Shown: positions 21,251-31,746 of the stretch, one piece after another
Numbering within the stretch: the stretch's first letter is position 1
Layout: the number at the start of each line of letters is the position of its first letter
Assembly: GCF_900177325.1 (NCBI RefSeq)
Contig: NZ_FXBL01000004.1
Span: 434,001-498,000, forward strand
DNA: 64,000 nt
Source: Mesorhizobium australicum
Lineage (GTDB): Bacteria; Pseudomonadota; Alphaproteobacteria; Rhizobiales; Rhizobiaceae
Reading direction: 5' to 3'
Notes under the pieces: generated by a model
The model's database searches: none
Told to the model about the DNA's origin: nothing
Seen by the model: the letters and a program-made list of their open reading frames with translations, nothing else
Position numbers and translations under genes: made by a program

Positions 21251-24200
21251 CTAGCGAAAATCGCGTGTCTTCACCCTGATTGGATCGACCTTCAATGTGG
21301 GATCGACCATGTCGCGCGGCCGGAACCCTTTCGGCAGGCTGCGAGGATCTGCGCCCGGACCGCCATGGTGTGCCTCGTCGCCGCGCCCATGCGGCAGCGG
21401 AAACGGCGTATCGCGGTTGCCGACGCTGGCGAGGTCACCGGACAGGTCGGTGAGCTGGTTGGCGACGAGATGCACGACCTCGCCCTCGCGCTGAATCCTG
21501 CCACGAACCGCAAGCATCGAGGATGAGAGGAGCACGCGGCGGAATTTCTCGAAGACCTTGACCCAGACCACGACATTGGCGGCGCCGGTCTCGTCTTCCA
21601 TGGTGAGGAACATGACGCCCTTGGCCGAACCGGGGCGCTGGCGCACCAGCACCAGACCTGCGGCCTCCAGCCAGCGCCCGTCGCGGGCCTGCATCGCCTC
21701 GCGGCAGGTCACGATGCGGCGCCGGACAAGGTCGGCGCGCAGGAACGACAGCGGATGACTGCGCAGGGTGAGCCCGACATGCCCATAATCCTCGACCACT
21801 TCCCGTCCGGCCGTCATCGCGCGCAGGGGCACGGCCGGTTCGTGAATCTCGGAGACGGTCTGCCGCTCACGTGCCGACGCGGCGGCAAAGAGCGGCAAGG
21901 GTTCGTCTCGCAGCCCCTTGAGGGCCCAGAGCGCCTCGCGACGCGCCAGGCCGAGATCGGTGCGGAAGGCGTCGGCTTCGGCGAGTTGCACGAGCGAGGC
22001 GGCGGGAACGCCTGCGCGATGCCAGAGGTCGTCGATGGAGGCGAAGGGGTCATCCGCCCTTGCGGCGACAATCGCGGCAGCGTCGGCATTGGCGAGGCCC
22101 TTCACCAGGCGGAGACCCAGACGGACGGCGAACCGGCCATCCTCTCCGTCCGGTTCCAGCGTGCAGTCCCAGCGGCTGGCATTGATGCAGACGGGTCGGA
22201 TATCGACACCATGATCGCGAGCATCGCGCACGATCTGGGCCGGCAGATAGAAGCCCATCGGCTGGGCGTTGAGCAGCGCGCAGCAGAAGACGTCGGGATG
22301 GTGGCACTTCATCCAGGATGAGGCGTAGGCGATGAGCGCGAAGCTGGCGGCATGGCTTTCGGGGAAGCCGTAGCTGCCGAAGCCTTCCAACTGCTTGAAC
22401 GTGTTGGCCGCGAAATCCGGCGTATAGCCGTTGGCGATCATGCCGCCGATCAGCTTGTCCTTGAACTTGCTGACGCCGCCGGTGTGCTTGAACGTCGCCA
22501 TGGCACGGCGCAACTGGTCGGCCTCGCCGGCGGAAAAGCCGGCGCAGACCATGGCGACCTGCATGGCCTGCTCCTGGAATAGCGGTACACCCAGCGTCTT
22601 GCCGAGCACGCGCTCCAGTTCGGGCGTCGGGAATTCGACCGGCTCCTTGCCCTCGCGGCGGCGAAGATAGGGATGGACCATGTCGCCCTGGATGGGACCG
22701 GGACGAACGATGGCGACCTCGACGACCAGATCATAGAAGGTGCGGGGCTTGATGCGCGGCAGCATCGACATCTGGGCCCGGCTTTCGATCTGGAAGACGC
22801 CGATCGTGTCGGCCTTGCGGATCATCGCATAGGTCGCCGGGTCCTCGGCCGGGATAGTCGCAAGGTCGAGGGTGACACCCTTGTGCTCGGCCAGGAGGTC
22901 GAAGGAGCGCTTCATGCAGGTGAGCATACCGAGGGCGAGAACGTCGACCTTCATGAATTTGAGGATGTCGATATCGTCCTTGTCCCATTCGATGACCTGG
23001 CGGTCGACCATGCGGGCCGGCTCGATCGGCGCCAGGTCGTCGAGCCTGTCATTGGTCAGAACGAAACCGCCCGGATGCTGCGACAGGTGCCGGGGCGTGC
23101 CCTCCAGTTGCTGCGCCAGTTCCAGCGTCAGCCGCAGCCGGCGATCGGCGACGTTGAGATTGAGCTCTCGGGCGCGCGTCTCGTCGATGCCCTCGCCGTG
23201 ACCCCAGACCTGCGAGGAGAGCAGCTTGGTGACGTCCTCGGGCAGGCCGAGCGCCTTGCCGATGTCGCGGACGGCGCCCTTGGTGTGATAGCGCACGACG
23301 GTCGAGCAGAGCGCGCTGTGGTCGCGGCCATAAGTCTCGTAGACCCACTGCATGACGATCTCGCGCCGCTCGTGCTCGAAATCGACGTCGATGTCGGGCG
23401 GCTCCTTGCGCTCCTGACTGACGAAGCGCTCGAACAGCAGATTGTTGCGCTCGGGATCAATGCTGGTGATGCCCAGCACGTAGCAGACGGCCGAATTGGC
23501 GGCCGAGCCTCTGCCCTGGCACAGGATGTCCCGGCTGCGCGCGAACTGCACGATGGCGTTTACGGTCAGGAAGTAGGGAGCATATTGCAGCGTCTCGATC
23601 AGCCGCAATTCATGTTTGATGAGGGCGATGACCTTGTCCGGGACGCCTTCGGGATAGCGCCGGTCGGCGCCTTCCCAGGTGAGTTTCTCAAGCGCCTGCT
23701 GCGCCGTCAGTCCGGGCATCATCTTCTCTTCCGGATATTGATAGGCCAGTTCGTCGAGCGAGAAGCGGCACTGGCGGGCAATCTCGTGCGTGCGCGCCAG
23801 AGCTTCGGGATAGCGCGAGAACAGCCGGGCCATTTCCTCGGGTGGCTTGAGATAGCGGTCGGCATGGCGCTCGCGCCTGAAGCCCAACTGGTCGATCGTG
23901 ATGTTGTGGCGAATGGCCGTCACCGCATCCTGCAGGATGCGCCGGCCGGGCTCGTGGAACAGAACGTCGTTCGTCACCACCGTCGGCACCCGCATCTGGG
24001 TGGCGAGGTTGGACAATTCGTGGAGGCGAAGCTGATCGTTGGGCCGGCGCCGCAGGGTCAGGGCGAGAAAGGCGCGGTCCTTGAAGGCTTCGCGCAGGCG
24101 CCGGAGTTGCATCGCGCAGGTCTCATCCGCCTGATCGGGGACGAGGACCGCGATGAGACCCTCGGCGTAGGTGGCGACGTCGTCCCACTCGAGGTGGCAC

Positions 24201-24517
24201 TTTGCCTTGCCGCCGCGCTTCTTTCCCAGGGTGAGTAGCCGGCACAGCCGGGAATAGGCGGCGCGATCGGTCGGATAGACCAGCACCGACATGCCATCGA
24301 CCAGATCGAGGCGGCAGCCGACGATGAGCCGGATGCCGGTGTCCTTGGCGGCCTGATGGGCACGCACAATGCCGGCCAGCGAATTGCGGTCGACAACCGC
24401 CAGGGCCTCGATACCGAGCGCGGCGGCCTGGGCGAAAAGCTCGTCGCAACTGCTCGCACCGCGCAGAAACGAGAAGTGGCTGGTGACCTGCAATTCGGCA
24501 TAGCGCGGCCCACTCAT
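21251..24517 (-). CDS. dnaE2: Error-prone DNA polymerase DnaE2 (ImuC)
   Basis: 1088 residues from the ATG at 24517, which overlaps the ImuB stop (ATGA); the 103-codon upstream extension lies within imuB. The N-terminal PHP domain begins [18 protein letters not shown]; the C-family polymerase core has [13 protein letters not shown] with catalytic aspartates and [17 protein letters not shown]; an OB-fold is near the C-terminus. It is the translesion polymerase of the ImuA-ImuB-DnaE2 mutasome responsible for SOS mutagenesis in bacteria lacking UmuDC. It is the last gene of the LexA-controlled operon. Usual length, intact. Confidence 0.96.
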   Translation of the reverse strand: MSGPRYAELQVTSHFSFLRGASSCDELFAQAAALGIEALAVVDRNSLAGIVRAHQAAKDTGIRLIVGCRLDLVDGMSVLVYPTDRAAYSRLCRLLTLGKKRGGKAKCHLEWDDVATYAEGLIAVLVPDQADETCAMQLRRLREAFKDRAFLALTLRRRPNDQLRLHELSNLATQMRVPTVVTNDVLFHEPGRRILQDAVTAIRHNITIDQLGFRRERHADRYLKPPEEMARLFSRYPEALARTHEIARQCRFSLDELAYQYPEEKMMPGLTAQQALEKLTWEGADRRYPEGVPDKVIALIKHELRLIETLQYAPYFLTVNAIVQFARSRDILCQGRGSAANSAVCYVLGITSIDPERNNLLFERFVSQERKEPPDIDVDFEHERREIVMQWVYETYGRDHSALCSTVVRYHTKGAVRDIGKALGLPEDVTKLLSSQVWGHGEGIDETRARELNLNVADRRLRLTLELAQQLEGTPRHLSQHPGGFVLTNDRLDDLAPIEPARMVDRQVIEWDKDDIDILKFMKVDVLALGMLTCMKRSFDLLAEHKGVTLDLATIPAEDPATYAMIRKADTIGVFQIESRAQMSMLPRIKPRTFYDLVVEVAIVRPGPIQGDMVHPYLRRREGKEPVEFPTPELERVLGKTLGVPLFQEQAMQVAMVCAGFSAGEADQLRRAMATFKHTGGVSKFKDKLIGGMIANGYTPDFAANTFKQLEGFGSYGFPESHAASFALIAYASSWMKCHHPDVFCCALLNAQPMGFYLPAQIVRDARDHGVDIRPVCINASRWDCTLEPDGEDGRFAVRLGLRLVKGLANADAAAIVAARADDPFASIDDLWHRAGVPAASLVQLAEADAFRTDLGLARREALWALKGLRDEPLPLFAAASARERQTVSEIHEPAVPLRAMTAGREVVEDYGHVGLTLRSHPLSFLRADLVRRRIVTCREAMQARDGRWLEAAGLVLVRQRPGSAKGVMFLTMEDETGAANVVVWVKVFEKFRRVLLSSSMLAVRGRIQREGEVVHLVANQLTDLSGDLASVGNRDTPFPLPHGRGDEAHHGGPGADPRSLPKGFRPRDMVDPTLKVDPIRVKTRDFR

Positions 24518-26034
24518 GCGAAGACCCCATGCAGAAACCACTTGTGTGAGCCGGTCTCGGGATCCTCGCCGTCGCCGGCGCGGTAGATCCAGAAGCGCTC
24601 CCCGGACGCGTCCTCCACCTGGAAATAGTCGCGAACCGCGATCAGTTCGGCATCGCGCTGCCACCATTCGCCGAACACCCGCTCCGGGCCGTCTGCCCGG
24701 GCGACGCGATGCCGGATGCCGCGCCAACTGAACCAGACCGGCGGATGGTCGGGCAGCAGCGCCATGGTCTCGATGGGTTCGGGATGCGCCAGCAGACGCG
24801 GCGGGCGCGGCCAGTCGCCTGGCCAACTCGTCCCGTCATCGGGCGCGGTCGGCGCAACGCGCTGGATCGAGCGTTCCGGCACGTCGCTCTCGACCGGGGC
24901 AAAGCGATAGAGCCGCTGTTCGCCGATGCGGTTGCTGAGCGTGTCGATGAGATCGGTGATGTCGGGCTCCGGTTCCTCGACCAGCGACGAGATGGTCTGT
25001 TTGGCTCCGAAGGGCTCGGCGAGGGTTGCGGCCAGCGTCATGACCTCGATGCCGAAGCCGGGGTCTACGGTTTCGATCAGGTCGGTGAGGAGCCGGGTCA
25101 GCCGCTTGACGTCGCGCACGGGCACGGCGGTCCCGGCGCGGATGGCTTCGATCCGGTTGTCGACGCGGTGAAAGACGAGGTCGAGCCGGCGGGCGCCGAG
25201 CCCCCTGGCCTCAAGCGCGTCGCAGAGCGCCGTGACGAGCTTGCCCATGTAGCGGGCGATGGTCTCGGCGGCGCTGATCGGTTCGCCGAAAGCGCGGCGG
25301 ACTTCGATGATTTCGGGCGAGCGGACGGGCTCGAACGGCTCGCCACGCCGGCCCAGGGCCTGGTCGAGGCGGCGGCCGAGCTCGGGCCCGAAGCGTAGGG
25401 TCAGAGAGGCGCGCGGCGCCGCTTCGAGGTCGTCCACGCGCTCGAAGCCGAGCGTGAGCAGGCCGGAGACGATCTCGTGGGGAAGCCGCAAGGCGCCAAT
25501 CGGAAGGCCGCGCACGATCGCCGGAGCTTGCCCCGTGGGGGCGATGAAGGTCGGGCGGGCGAGGAAGCGCGCGCAGGCATGGGCGGCGCCCCAGGTGTCC
25601 GCCACTGCGACCCGAGCGTCGATCCCGGAGGCCGCCATGCGCGACACCAGCCCCTCGAGCATCGCCGCTTCCCCGCCATGCAGATGATCGGCGCCCGTGG
25701 TGTCGATGATGAGGCCATCGGGCGGATCTGCGGCGACGATCGGCGCGTAGCGCAGGCACCAGAGCGCCATTCTATCGAGCGCCGCGGCATCGCCCGCCGC
25801 GTCGAGGTCGAAGCTCTGGAGGTTGGGCACCAGAACCTGGGCCTTGCTCGCCGGCATGCCGACGCGCAGGCCGGCTGCGCGCGCCGCCGCATCGGCGGCC
25901 AGCACCAGCCGCCGGTTTCCCTGCCGGCCGAGCATGACGATCGGGGTTTCAGCCGAGGGCGCGGATGCGCCCATCGCGCGCCGCAGGCGATCGGTCGGCC
26001 AGGTCGGAAAATAGAGCGAGACGACCCTTGTCAT
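24514..26034 (-). CDS. imuB: ImuB, Y-family polymerase-like mutasome protein
   Basis: 506 residues from the ATG at 26034 ([19 protein letters not shown]). It has the Y-family polymerase fold but lacks the N-terminal acidic metal ligand ([10 protein letters not shown] where active polymerases have DMDxFF), as ImuB proteins do. It acts as the adaptor linking DnaE2 to the beta clamp. It overlaps imuA by 86 bp and dnaE2 by 4 bp, in one operon. The C-terminal region carries [19 protein letters not shown], typical for ImuB. Confidence 0.95.
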   Translation of the reverse strand: MTRVVSLYFPTWPTDRLRRAMGASAPSAETPIVMLGRQGNRRLVLAADAAARAAGLRVGMPASKAQVLVPNLQSFDLDAAGDAAALDRMALWCLRYAPIVAADPPDGLIIDTTGADHLHGGEAAMLEGLVSRMAASGIDARVAVADTWGAAHACARFLARPTFIAPTGQAPAIVRGLPIGALRLPHEIVSGLLTLGFERVDDLEAAPRASLTLRFGPELGRRLDQALGRRGEPFEPVRSPEIIEVRRAFGEPISAAETIARYMGKLVTALCDALEARGLGARRLDLVFHRVDNRIEAIRAGTAVPVRDVKRLTRLLTDLIETVDPGFGIEVMTLAATLAEPFGAKQTISSLVEEPEPDITDLIDTLSNRIGEQRLYRFAPVESDVPERSIQRVAPTAPDDGTSWPGDWPRPPRLLAHPEPIETMALLPDHPPVWFSWRGIRHRVARADGPERVFGEWWQRDAELIAVRDYFQVEDASGERFWIYRAGDGEDPETGSHKWFLHGVFA

Positions 26035-26710
26035 CGCAGGCTTCCACTTCAAAATCGGCACTTTCCCCCGCCCGCACCCGGATGAGTTCGAGCAGCCAGC
26101 GAGCACGACCGACGCCGGGGACCGGCAAGGGGCGGGAAGGAAGCGCGGAGACGCGCCAGCGGGTGACCGCGGCGGTCGGTTGTCCAAAATCGGTCGCCTC
26201 GGTTTGTCGACGCCAGCGGCGGATGGCGATACCGATGGCGCCGGAGGTTTCGGCGGCCAGTTGCAGGCGACGGGAGGCGGTCATGGAGAGCCGGGCCAAC
26301 TCGGCAACGACGGCGCCTAGCCCGCCATGGCGAAGCCCTTCCTCGAAGCAAGCGAGCACCGAGGCTTCGTCACCGGCCTCGACATAGACGACGCGGCCGG
26401 GAAGTAGGCCCGCCTGCGCCAAGGCGGGGGCGAAAAGATCCTGCCGGCTGACACACCAGAGAACTTTGCCTTTGGTACGCGATGCAATGCCGGCGGCAAA
26501 GAGGGCTGCCGCGGCACCATCAATCGCGCCATTGCGACCGCCAGCGACCTCATGCAGCGCCCCGAGTGCCAGCCCCCCTCCCGGCAGAACCTTGTCGATA
26601 GCGGCGACGCCGAATGGCAGTGTCGCGCGGTTGCGCGCCGCTCCGCCTTCGAGGCGCGCGATCCGCTCGCGGAGCGCAGCGATAGCAGGGCTGGCGGCCG
26701 GCTGACCCAT
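25949..26710 (-). CDS. imuA: ImuA, RecA-like mutasome protein
   Basis: 253 residues from the ATG at 26710 (MGQPAASPAIAALRERI); an ATG at 26740 would give ten more. RecA/SulA-like ImuA family: PFGVAAIDKVLPGGGLALGALHEV, a degenerate P-loop region, then a RecA-like core. It cooperates with ImuB and DnaE2 in damage-induced mutagenesis. First gene of the operon, 50 bp downstream of a LexA box. Confidence 0.93.
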   Translation of the reverse strand: MGQPAASPAIAALRERIARLEGGAARNRATLPFGVAAIDKVLPGGGLALGALHEVAGGRNGAIDGAAAALFAAGIASRTKGKVLWCVSRQDLFAPALAQAGLLPGRVVYVEAGDEASVLACFEEGLRHGGLGAVVAELARLSMTASRRLQLAAETSGAIGIAIRRWRRQTEATDFGQPTAAVTRWRVSALPSRPLPVPGVGRARWLLELIRVRAGESADFEVEACDDKGRLALFSDLADRSPAARDGRIRALG

Positions 26711-26759
26711 GAGCGAAACACTCTCAAACTGTCTTCCCAATGGATTTCGGGGTTGATAT

Positions 26760-26774
26760 GTTCCTTATTTGTTC
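26760..26774 (-). promoter_or_regulatory. LexA (SOS) box upstream of imuA
   Basis: GTTC-N7-GTTC at 26760-26763 and 26771-26774, the alphaproteobacterial LexA operator (GAAC-N7-GAAC on the minus strand), 50 bp upstream of imuA and 176 bp upstream of dinB. It should make the mutasome operon SOS-inducible. Confidence 0.85.
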
Positions 26775-26949
26775 TCTTTGGTGTCCGAGAGTCAATCGGA
26801 CTCGTTGCGCTGCTCCAAAGTTGATCCCAGACTGCCCTTGATCAAGATGCGGTCTATCTTTGTATGCGCTGGTGTGGAGGCAGGACGGCGAAGTGGACGA
26901 GCGACGCGACAGGGACGAGGAAGGTGAGGCGCCGAGGGAAGGCACGGCC

Positions 26950-28017
26950 ATGCTTCGCAAGATCATCCATGTCGACATGGATGCCTTCTTCGCCTCGGTC
27001 GAACAGCGCGACAATCCGGATCTGCGGGGCAAGCCGGTGGCGGTCGGCGGCTCGGCCGCGCGCGGCGTAGTGGCCGCTGCGAGCTACGAAGCGAGGAAAT
27101 TCGGGGTGCGATCGGCCATGCCGTCGATCACGGCCAAGCGCAAATGCCCCGAACTCATCTTCGTACCCCCGCGCTTTGAAGCCTACCGCGCCGTTTCCCA
27201 GCAGATCCACGCAATCTTTGCCGAGCATACGCCACTTATCGAACCGCTTTCGCTCGACGAGGCCTATCTCGATGTCACTGACAATCTGCAGGGCATTCCG
27301 GTCGCCACGGCAATCGCCGAAATGATCCGCGCAAAGATCAAGGCCGAAACCGGCCTGACCGCTTCGGCTGGCGTCAGCTACAACAAGTTTCTGGCCAAGC
27401 TCGCCTCCGGCCAGAACAAGCCGGACGGACTATTTGTTATTACCCCAAAGCTGGGTCCGGCCTTTGTCGAGGGTCTGCCGGTGCGGAAATTCCACGGTGT
27501 CGGTCCAGCGACCGCCGACAAGATGGCGCGGCTGGGGATCGAGACCGGTGCCGACCTGCGGGAGCAGAGCCTGGCGTTCCTCGAGGAGAAGTTCGGGAAG
27601 GCGGGCCCCTACTACTACTGGATCGCTCGCGGCATCGACGAACGCCCAGTGCGCGCCAATCGCGAACGCAAGTCGGTGGGAGCTGAGGACACCTTCGCGA
27701 GCGACCTGTTCAACCTGGAAAGTGCTCTAAAGGAACTGGCGCCGCTGGTCGGCAAGGTCTGGAGCTATTGCGAGGAGCGATCGATCCAATGCCGTACCGT
27801 GACACTCAAGGTTAAGTTCGCCGACTTTCAGCAGATCACACGTAGCCGCACGATCGGTGGCGTCATCGAGGCGCAGACGGACCTCGCAACCCTGGCCGGC
27901 ACGCTGCTCGAACAGGTATTTCCCGTCAGCAAGGGAATACGCCTGCTCGGCGTGACACTTTCAAATCTGAGTGGAAGGGCCGCCGAGGCAGACCGCCAGA
28001 TGTCGCTAACAATCTAG
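26950..28017 (+). CDS. dinB: DNA polymerase IV (DinB)
   Basis: 355 residues from the ATG at 26950 (AAGG upstream); an ATG-less extension to 26860 is rejected. Y-family translesion polymerase with IIHVDMDAFFASVEQRD (metal ligand Asp and the steric gate Phe) and SLDEAYLDVT (second and third carboxylates), then the HhH region KFHGVGPATADKM and a little-finger domain. A clamp-binding motif at the C-terminus is not obvious (ADRQMSLTI is the candidate, resembling QxxLF). Divergent from imuA, with the SOS box between. Confidence 0.95.
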   Translation: MLRKIIHVDMDAFFASVEQRDNPDLRGKPVAVGGSAARGVVAAASYEARKFGVRSAMPSITAKRKCPELIFVPPRFEAYRAVSQQIHAIFAEHTPLIEPLSLDEAYLDVTDNLQGIPVATAIAEMIRAKIKAETGLTASAGVSYNKFLAKLASGQNKPDGLFVITPKLGPAFVEGLPVRKFHGVGPATADKMARLGIETGADLREQSLAFLEEKFGKAGPYYYWIARGIDERPVRANRERKSVGAEDTFASDLFNLESALKELAPLVGKVWSYCEERSIQCRTVTLKVKFADFQQITRSRTIGGVIEAQTDLATLAGTLLEQVFPVSKGIRLLGVTLSNLSGRAAEADRQMSLTI

Positions 28018-28025
28018 GGAATGCG

Positions 28026-29963
28026 CTATCGGATCGCTTTGCGAATTCTCTCCGTCAGAACCTGCTCGACGTCGAAATAGCCCTTCCATGGATCCGGCTC
28101 TTGGGCGCGCGCGGCAGCGGCAAAGACGTCGAACGCGTTCGCGCTTTTGAAAGTCGGCAACTCGTCCCAAGCGACTGGCACCGCGCACGATGCGCCCGAG
28201 CGGGCCCGGGTTGACCATGGGCATATCGCTGTGGCGCCCTGACCGTTGCGGAGGTAGTCGAGGAACATGCGGCCCTTTCGCTTCGCCTTGCTCATGTTCG
28301 CGATGAAGCGGGACGGGTCGGTGCGAGCGAGCAGTTCGGCCAAGTCCTGGCAGAAGCTCTTGGCCGCTTCCCAGTCGGCCTCGGGGACGAGTGGGACGAT
28401 CACGTGAACGCCCTTGCCTCCGGACAGGAGTGGCCAGGATTGAAGGCCCAGCGCCTCCAGCACACCCCGTATGTCGAGAGCCGCCTGCTTGACGTCGTCG
28501 AAACCCAGACCCTCGTCCGGGTCGATGTCGAAGACTATCCGGTGCGGCAGGTCCGGCTGCTGGCGGAGGCTACCCCAGACATGGAATTCGAGGACGTTCA
28601 TTTGGACGCCCGCGATGAGGCCCGCCAGGTCATCGACCCACAGAACGCGGCTTTCCTTGCCGGACATTTTCTCCAGCCGGCCGTCATGGATGGCCTTGGG
28701 CATGCCTGGCAGCTTGTGCTTTTGAAAGAAGGTCTTTTGCAGGTCCCCGTCGGTGTCGCGCACTAGGGAGAGAGGCCGGTCTTCGATATGAGGCAGCATC
28801 TTCTCGGCGACAGCAACGTAGTATGCGGCGAGCGTTGCCTTGGTCACCCTGGTGTCCGGATACATGACCTTGTCGGGATGCGTGAGGGTCACGCCGACGG
28901 CGCCTGCGATCTCCTTGCCCATGCCAGGATCGAGATTGGCCGTAGCGGGCATTGCCGGCGCTTTGGCGACCTCCATCACCACCTGGTCGGCTCGCTTGTC
29001 TTCACGCATCCCCTCAAAACTGGGGTGACGCAGGCTGCCGTCGGGAGTCACCTCCGAATATGTCACTTCGGCCACGAGCTCGGGCTTTACCCAGCGGGCG
29101 CGGCGGGCAATGTCGCGCGGCACGGACGCGAAGGCGGGTTTGTCGAGGCGCCTTCTCTCGAGCTGCGCCAGTATTTTATTCCGCATTGCCTCGGTGAACC
29201 CGGTGCCCACGCGGCCCCTGTAGATCAGCTTTCCATTCTCATAAGTGCCGAGGATCAGAGAGGCCATGCCGCCGCCAGTTTCGCTGGGCCGATAGCCCCC
29301 GACCACGAATTCCTGCCGCTTCGTGCATTTGATCTTGAGCCAAGCCGGAGTCCGGTCACCGACGTACCGGCTGTCGGCGCGCTTGGCGATGACTCCCTCG
29401 TGGCCGCCTGCGCACATCGTATCGAAGATCGTTTTGCCATTGTCGGCGATATGGCTGGAGAACTGCAGGACATCGTCCGGATCCCTATCACCCAACAGTT
29501 CAGCGAGCCGTTCCTTGCGCTCGATCAACGGCCGGCTGGACAGATCCAGGCCGTTCAACTCAAGGAGGTCGAAGGCGTAGAACTTGAGTGGCAGGCCGGC
29601 GGCGATGCCGGTCTTCAGCATGGAGAAGTTGGTGCGGCCTTGACTGTCGATGGCGACAATCTCGCCGTCGATGAGGGCCGACCCCTTCGTCAGCGATCGC
29701 AATGTCGGCAGGATCACCTTGAACTGGCGGGTCCAGTCATGGCCGTTTCGAGTGTAAACTACAACATCAGAACCGGAGATTGCGGTTTGTGCCCGATAGC
29801 CATCGAACTTCATTTCGAAGAGCCAGTTTGCGCCCACGGGAAGGTCTTCCGTCAGCGTGCAAAGCTGAAACGGTCGAAAGTTCGGGAGTGCGTAACCGGA
29901 GATAGATTCTGAGTCCCTGCGCCGTGTGCGCTTTTTGCTGAGAGCGGCCTCTATGGCCGGCAT
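28026..29963 (-). CDS. ligD: ATP-dependent DNA ligase LigD (ligase-polymerase form)
   Basis: 645 residues from the ATG at 29963. Domain order: nucleotidyltransferase ligase domain with the adenylated lysine K52 in EMKFDGYRAQ, its OB-fold, then from about residue 355 an archaeo-eukaryotic-primase-type polymerase domain with DIDPDEGLGF (metal ligands) and SGGKGVHVIVPL. The N-terminal 3'-phosphoesterase domain common in LigD is absent. It serves non-homologous end joining with Ku, but no ku gene lies in the window. Convergent with dinB (8-bp gap). A weak EcfG-like promoter (29992-30016) may precede it. Confidence 0.94.
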   Translation of the reverse strand: MPAIEAALSKKRTRRRDSESISGYALPNFRPFQLCTLTEDLPVGANWLFEMKFDGYRAQTAISGSDVVVYTRNGHDWTRQFKVILPTLRSLTKGSALIDGEIVAIDSQGRTNFSMLKTGIAAGLPLKFYAFDLLELNGLDLSSRPLIERKERLAELLGDRDPDDVLQFSSHIADNGKTIFDTMCAGGHEGVIAKRADSRYVGDRTPAWLKIKCTKRQEFVVGGYRPSETGGGMASLILGTYENGKLIYRGRVGTGFTEAMRNKILAQLERRRLDKPAFASVPRDIARRARWVKPELVAEVTYSEVTPDGSLRHPSFEGMREDKRADQVVMEVAKAPAMPATANLDPGMGKEIAGAVGVTLTHPDKVMYPDTRVTKATLAAYYVAVAEKMLPHIEDRPLSLVRDTDGDLQKTFFQKHKLPGMPKAIHDGRLEKMSGKESRVLWVDDLAGLIAGVQMNVLEFHVWGSLRQQPDLPHRIVFDIDPDEGLGFDDVKQAALDIRGVLEALGLQSWPLLSGGKGVHVIVPLVPEADWEAAKSFCQDLAELLARTDPSRFIANMSKAKRKGRMFLDYLRNGQGATAICPWSTRARSGASCAVPVAWDELPTFKSANAFDVFAAAARAQEPDPWKGYFDVEQVLTERIRKAIR

Positions 29964-30095
29964 AGGGAACTCGGATACATGGCCAGATTCAATACTCTGC
30001 CCTGGGACTTTGTTCCACAAGATGCGTCCAAGGATTGAACCCAAAGAGTCCGACGACGTTGTTGGGTACCGGAAAGCAATCTTGGAGGAACGAAG

Positions 30096-30278
30096 ATGGC
30101 TACTACTCAAACAACCCGTGGGCGCAGCCAGGACCGCGCGAAGGTCGCCGGAGGGCAGGATCACGAAGTGAAATACGAGGCGGGCAAGACCGGGACCTCG
30201 AAGGCCGAGGTCAAGTCGGCTGTGAAATCGGTCGGCAACAGTCGCAAGAAGGTCGAAGACAAGCTCGGCAAGAAGTGA
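30096..30278 (+). CDS. DUF3606 domain protein
   Basis: 60 residues, ATG with GGAGGA 8 nt upstream. Small basic DUF3606 protein: RGRSQDRAKVAGGQDHEV, then TGTSKAEVKSAVKSVGNSRKKVEDKL. The family is frequent in rhizobia, often next to stress and end-joining genes; role unknown. It is divergent from ligD and directly upstream of the exonuclease III gene. Confidence 0.8.
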   Translation: MATTQTTRGRSQDRAKVAGGQDHEVKYEAGKTGTSKAEVKSAVKSVGNSRKKVEDKLGKK

Positions 30279-30296
30279 GTGCGAACGCTGCCGACA

Positions 30297-31061
30297 ATGG
30301 TTCGCATCGCCACCTTTAACGTGAACGGGGTCAATAGTCGGCTGCCGGTGCTCCTCAAGTGGCTGGCGGCCACCAACTACGACATCGTTTGCCTCCAGGA
30401 GTTGAAGACCTCAGACGAGAAGTTTCCGATCGAGGCTATTCGCGAGGTCGGGTACGGAGCGATCTGGCATGGCCAGAAATCGTACAACGGAGTGGCTATC
30501 CTCACGCGGGGGATGGACCCGGTCGAACGCCGGCGCGGCTTGCCAGGCGATCCCGATGATACCCATAGCCGCTATATTGAGGCTGACGTCGACGGGCTGG
30601 TCGTGGGCTGCCTCTATCTGCCGAATGGGAATCCGGCCCCTGGTCCCAAGTTCGACTATAAGCTGGCCTGGTTCGCCCGTCTGATCAGCTACGGTCGGCA
30701 ACTGCTTGAGGCAGGAGCGCCGACGGTGCTGTGCGGGGACTATAATGTCGTTCCGACTCCTATCGACGCGGTTGCGCCACGGCGCTGGCTTGGGGATGCG
30801 GTTTACTTCCCCGAGAGCCGGCAAGCCTATGCCGAGATGCTTGACGATGGTTGGGCGGATGCGGTTCGGCGGATCCATCCGGAAAAGGGCCTCTATACCT
30901 ATTGGAACCACTCTTATGGAGGCGGTTACGACAGAAGCTCTGGTCTACGGATGGACCATTTGCTGATAAGCCCGTCCATGGCAGCGCAACTGCGAGATGC
31001 TGGGGTGGATATTGAGACGAGAGCATTGGAAAAGCCAAGCGACCACGCGCCGCGTGGATAA
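30297..31061 (+). CDS. xthA: Exodeoxyribonuclease III / AP endonuclease
   Basis: 254 residues from the ATG at 30297 (MVRIATFNVNGVNSRL); a GTG at 30279 right after the DUF3606 stop is an alternative. EEP superfamily enzyme with the usual motifs: FNVNGVNSR, LQELKTSDEKFP (metal-binding Glu), YLPNGNP, CGDYNVVPTPID, LRMDHLLIS and a terminal SDHAP. It hydrolyses abasic sites and 3' ends in base excision repair. The C-terminus is a few residues shorter than usual (SDHAPRG). Overlaps the glycosylase gene by 8 bp or more, consistent with a repair operon. Confidence 0.92.
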   Translation: MVRIATFNVNGVNSRLPVLLKWLAATNYDIVCLQELKTSDEKFPIEAIREVGYGAIWHGQKSYNGVAILTRGMDPVERRRGLPGDPDDTHSRYIEADVDGLVVGCLYLPNGNPAPGPKFDYKLAWFARLISYGRQLLEAGAPTVLCGDYNVVPTPIDAVAPRRWLGDAVYFPESRQAYAEMLDDGWADAVRRIHPEKGLYTYWNHSYGGGYDRSSGLRMDHLLISPSMAAQLRDAGVDIETRALEKPSDHAPRG

Positions 31062-31581
31062 GACTCGAGCGATAGAAGCCGATGCTGGTCTACTTTGCCG
31101 AGGGCTGGCCGGCGTCGGCGGAGTGATCGTCGAAACCGAGGCCTACACCACCGACGATGCCGCATCGCATAGCTTCCGCGGTATGACACCTCGCAACGCG
31201 GCTATGTTCGAAGCTCCTGGGACTGCCTATGTGTATCGTTCCTATGGACTCCACTGGTGCCTCAATGCTGTATGCCTTCCCGGCAGCGCTGTCCTCCTCC
31301 GGGCCCTTGCGCCCACCGCAGGATTGGAATTGATGGCGGCACGGCGCAGGACAGACGCGCCGCGATTGTTCGCCACCGGACCTGGCCGGCTCTGCGCGGC
31401 CCTCGGCATCGACATCACACATAACGGCCAATCCATGCTGGATCCGCCATTCTGCCTTCGCGTCCCCAGTGACACCTCGGAAGTTGTCACGGGCGTCCGT
31501 ATCGGCATTTCCCGCGACGTCGATCGTCCGTGGCGGTTCGGGCTGAGCGGGTCGCCGTTCCTAAGCCGGAAATTTACCTGA
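31054..31581 (+). CDS. DNA-3-methyladenine glycosylase (MPG/AAG family)
   Basis: Alkyladenine DNA glycosylase fold with catalytic glutamate in GGVIVETEAYTTDDAASHSFRG, then TPRNAAMFEAPGTAYVYRSYG and GPGRLCAALGI. It excises alkylated purines; exonuclease III then cuts the abasic site, so the overlap with xthA is functionally sensible. The start is unclear: a GTG at 31054 gives 175 residues, an ATG at 30997 gives 194 but reads through xthA. Either way the N-terminus is shorter than usual, where a segment like FFARPA...VARDLLG is expected, so a small deletion at the xthA junction is possible. Confidence 0.88.
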   Translation: MDKTRAIEADAGLLCRGLAGVGGVIVETEAYTTDDAASHSFRGMTPRNAAMFEAPGTAYVYRSYGLHWCLNAVCLPGSAVLLRALAPTAGLELMAARRRTDAPRLFATGPGRLCAALGIDITHNGQSMLDPPFCLRVPSDTSEVVTGVRIGISRDVDRPWRFGLSGSPFLSRKFT

Positions 31582-31657
31582 TCCCAAGTCGTCAAAACGC
31601 TGGATCCTTCGAGCCAGCACCTTCGGCACCGAAAGCAAGCTATTTCGAACGCGCTTC

Positions 31658-31682
31658 GGAACGGCGGTGCACATCCTTCGTT
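31658..31682 (+). promoter_or_regulatory. EcfG-type promoter upstream of DUF892 gene
   Basis: GGAAC (31658-31662), 16 bp, CGTT (31679-31682): a perfect match to the alphaproteobacterial general-stress sigma factor consensus, 65 bp before the DUF892 start. Confidence 0.8.
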
Positions 31683-31746
31683 GAAGGAGTGTTCACGCCC
31701 ACGTGAGCGTGTGCCTCCACAAAAAATCTGCGAAAGGGACATGAAA

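Noticed and set aside
22673..24238. 521-residue plus-strand ORF opposite dnaE2
   Set aside because: It lies wholly antisense to conserved dnaE2 codons and shows no domain of its own.
29992..30016. EcfG-like promoter for ligD (GGAAC-N16-GTAT on the minus strand)
   Set aside because: Only the -35 half fits well and the -10 element has several mismatches. It is kept out of the promoter list as too weak.
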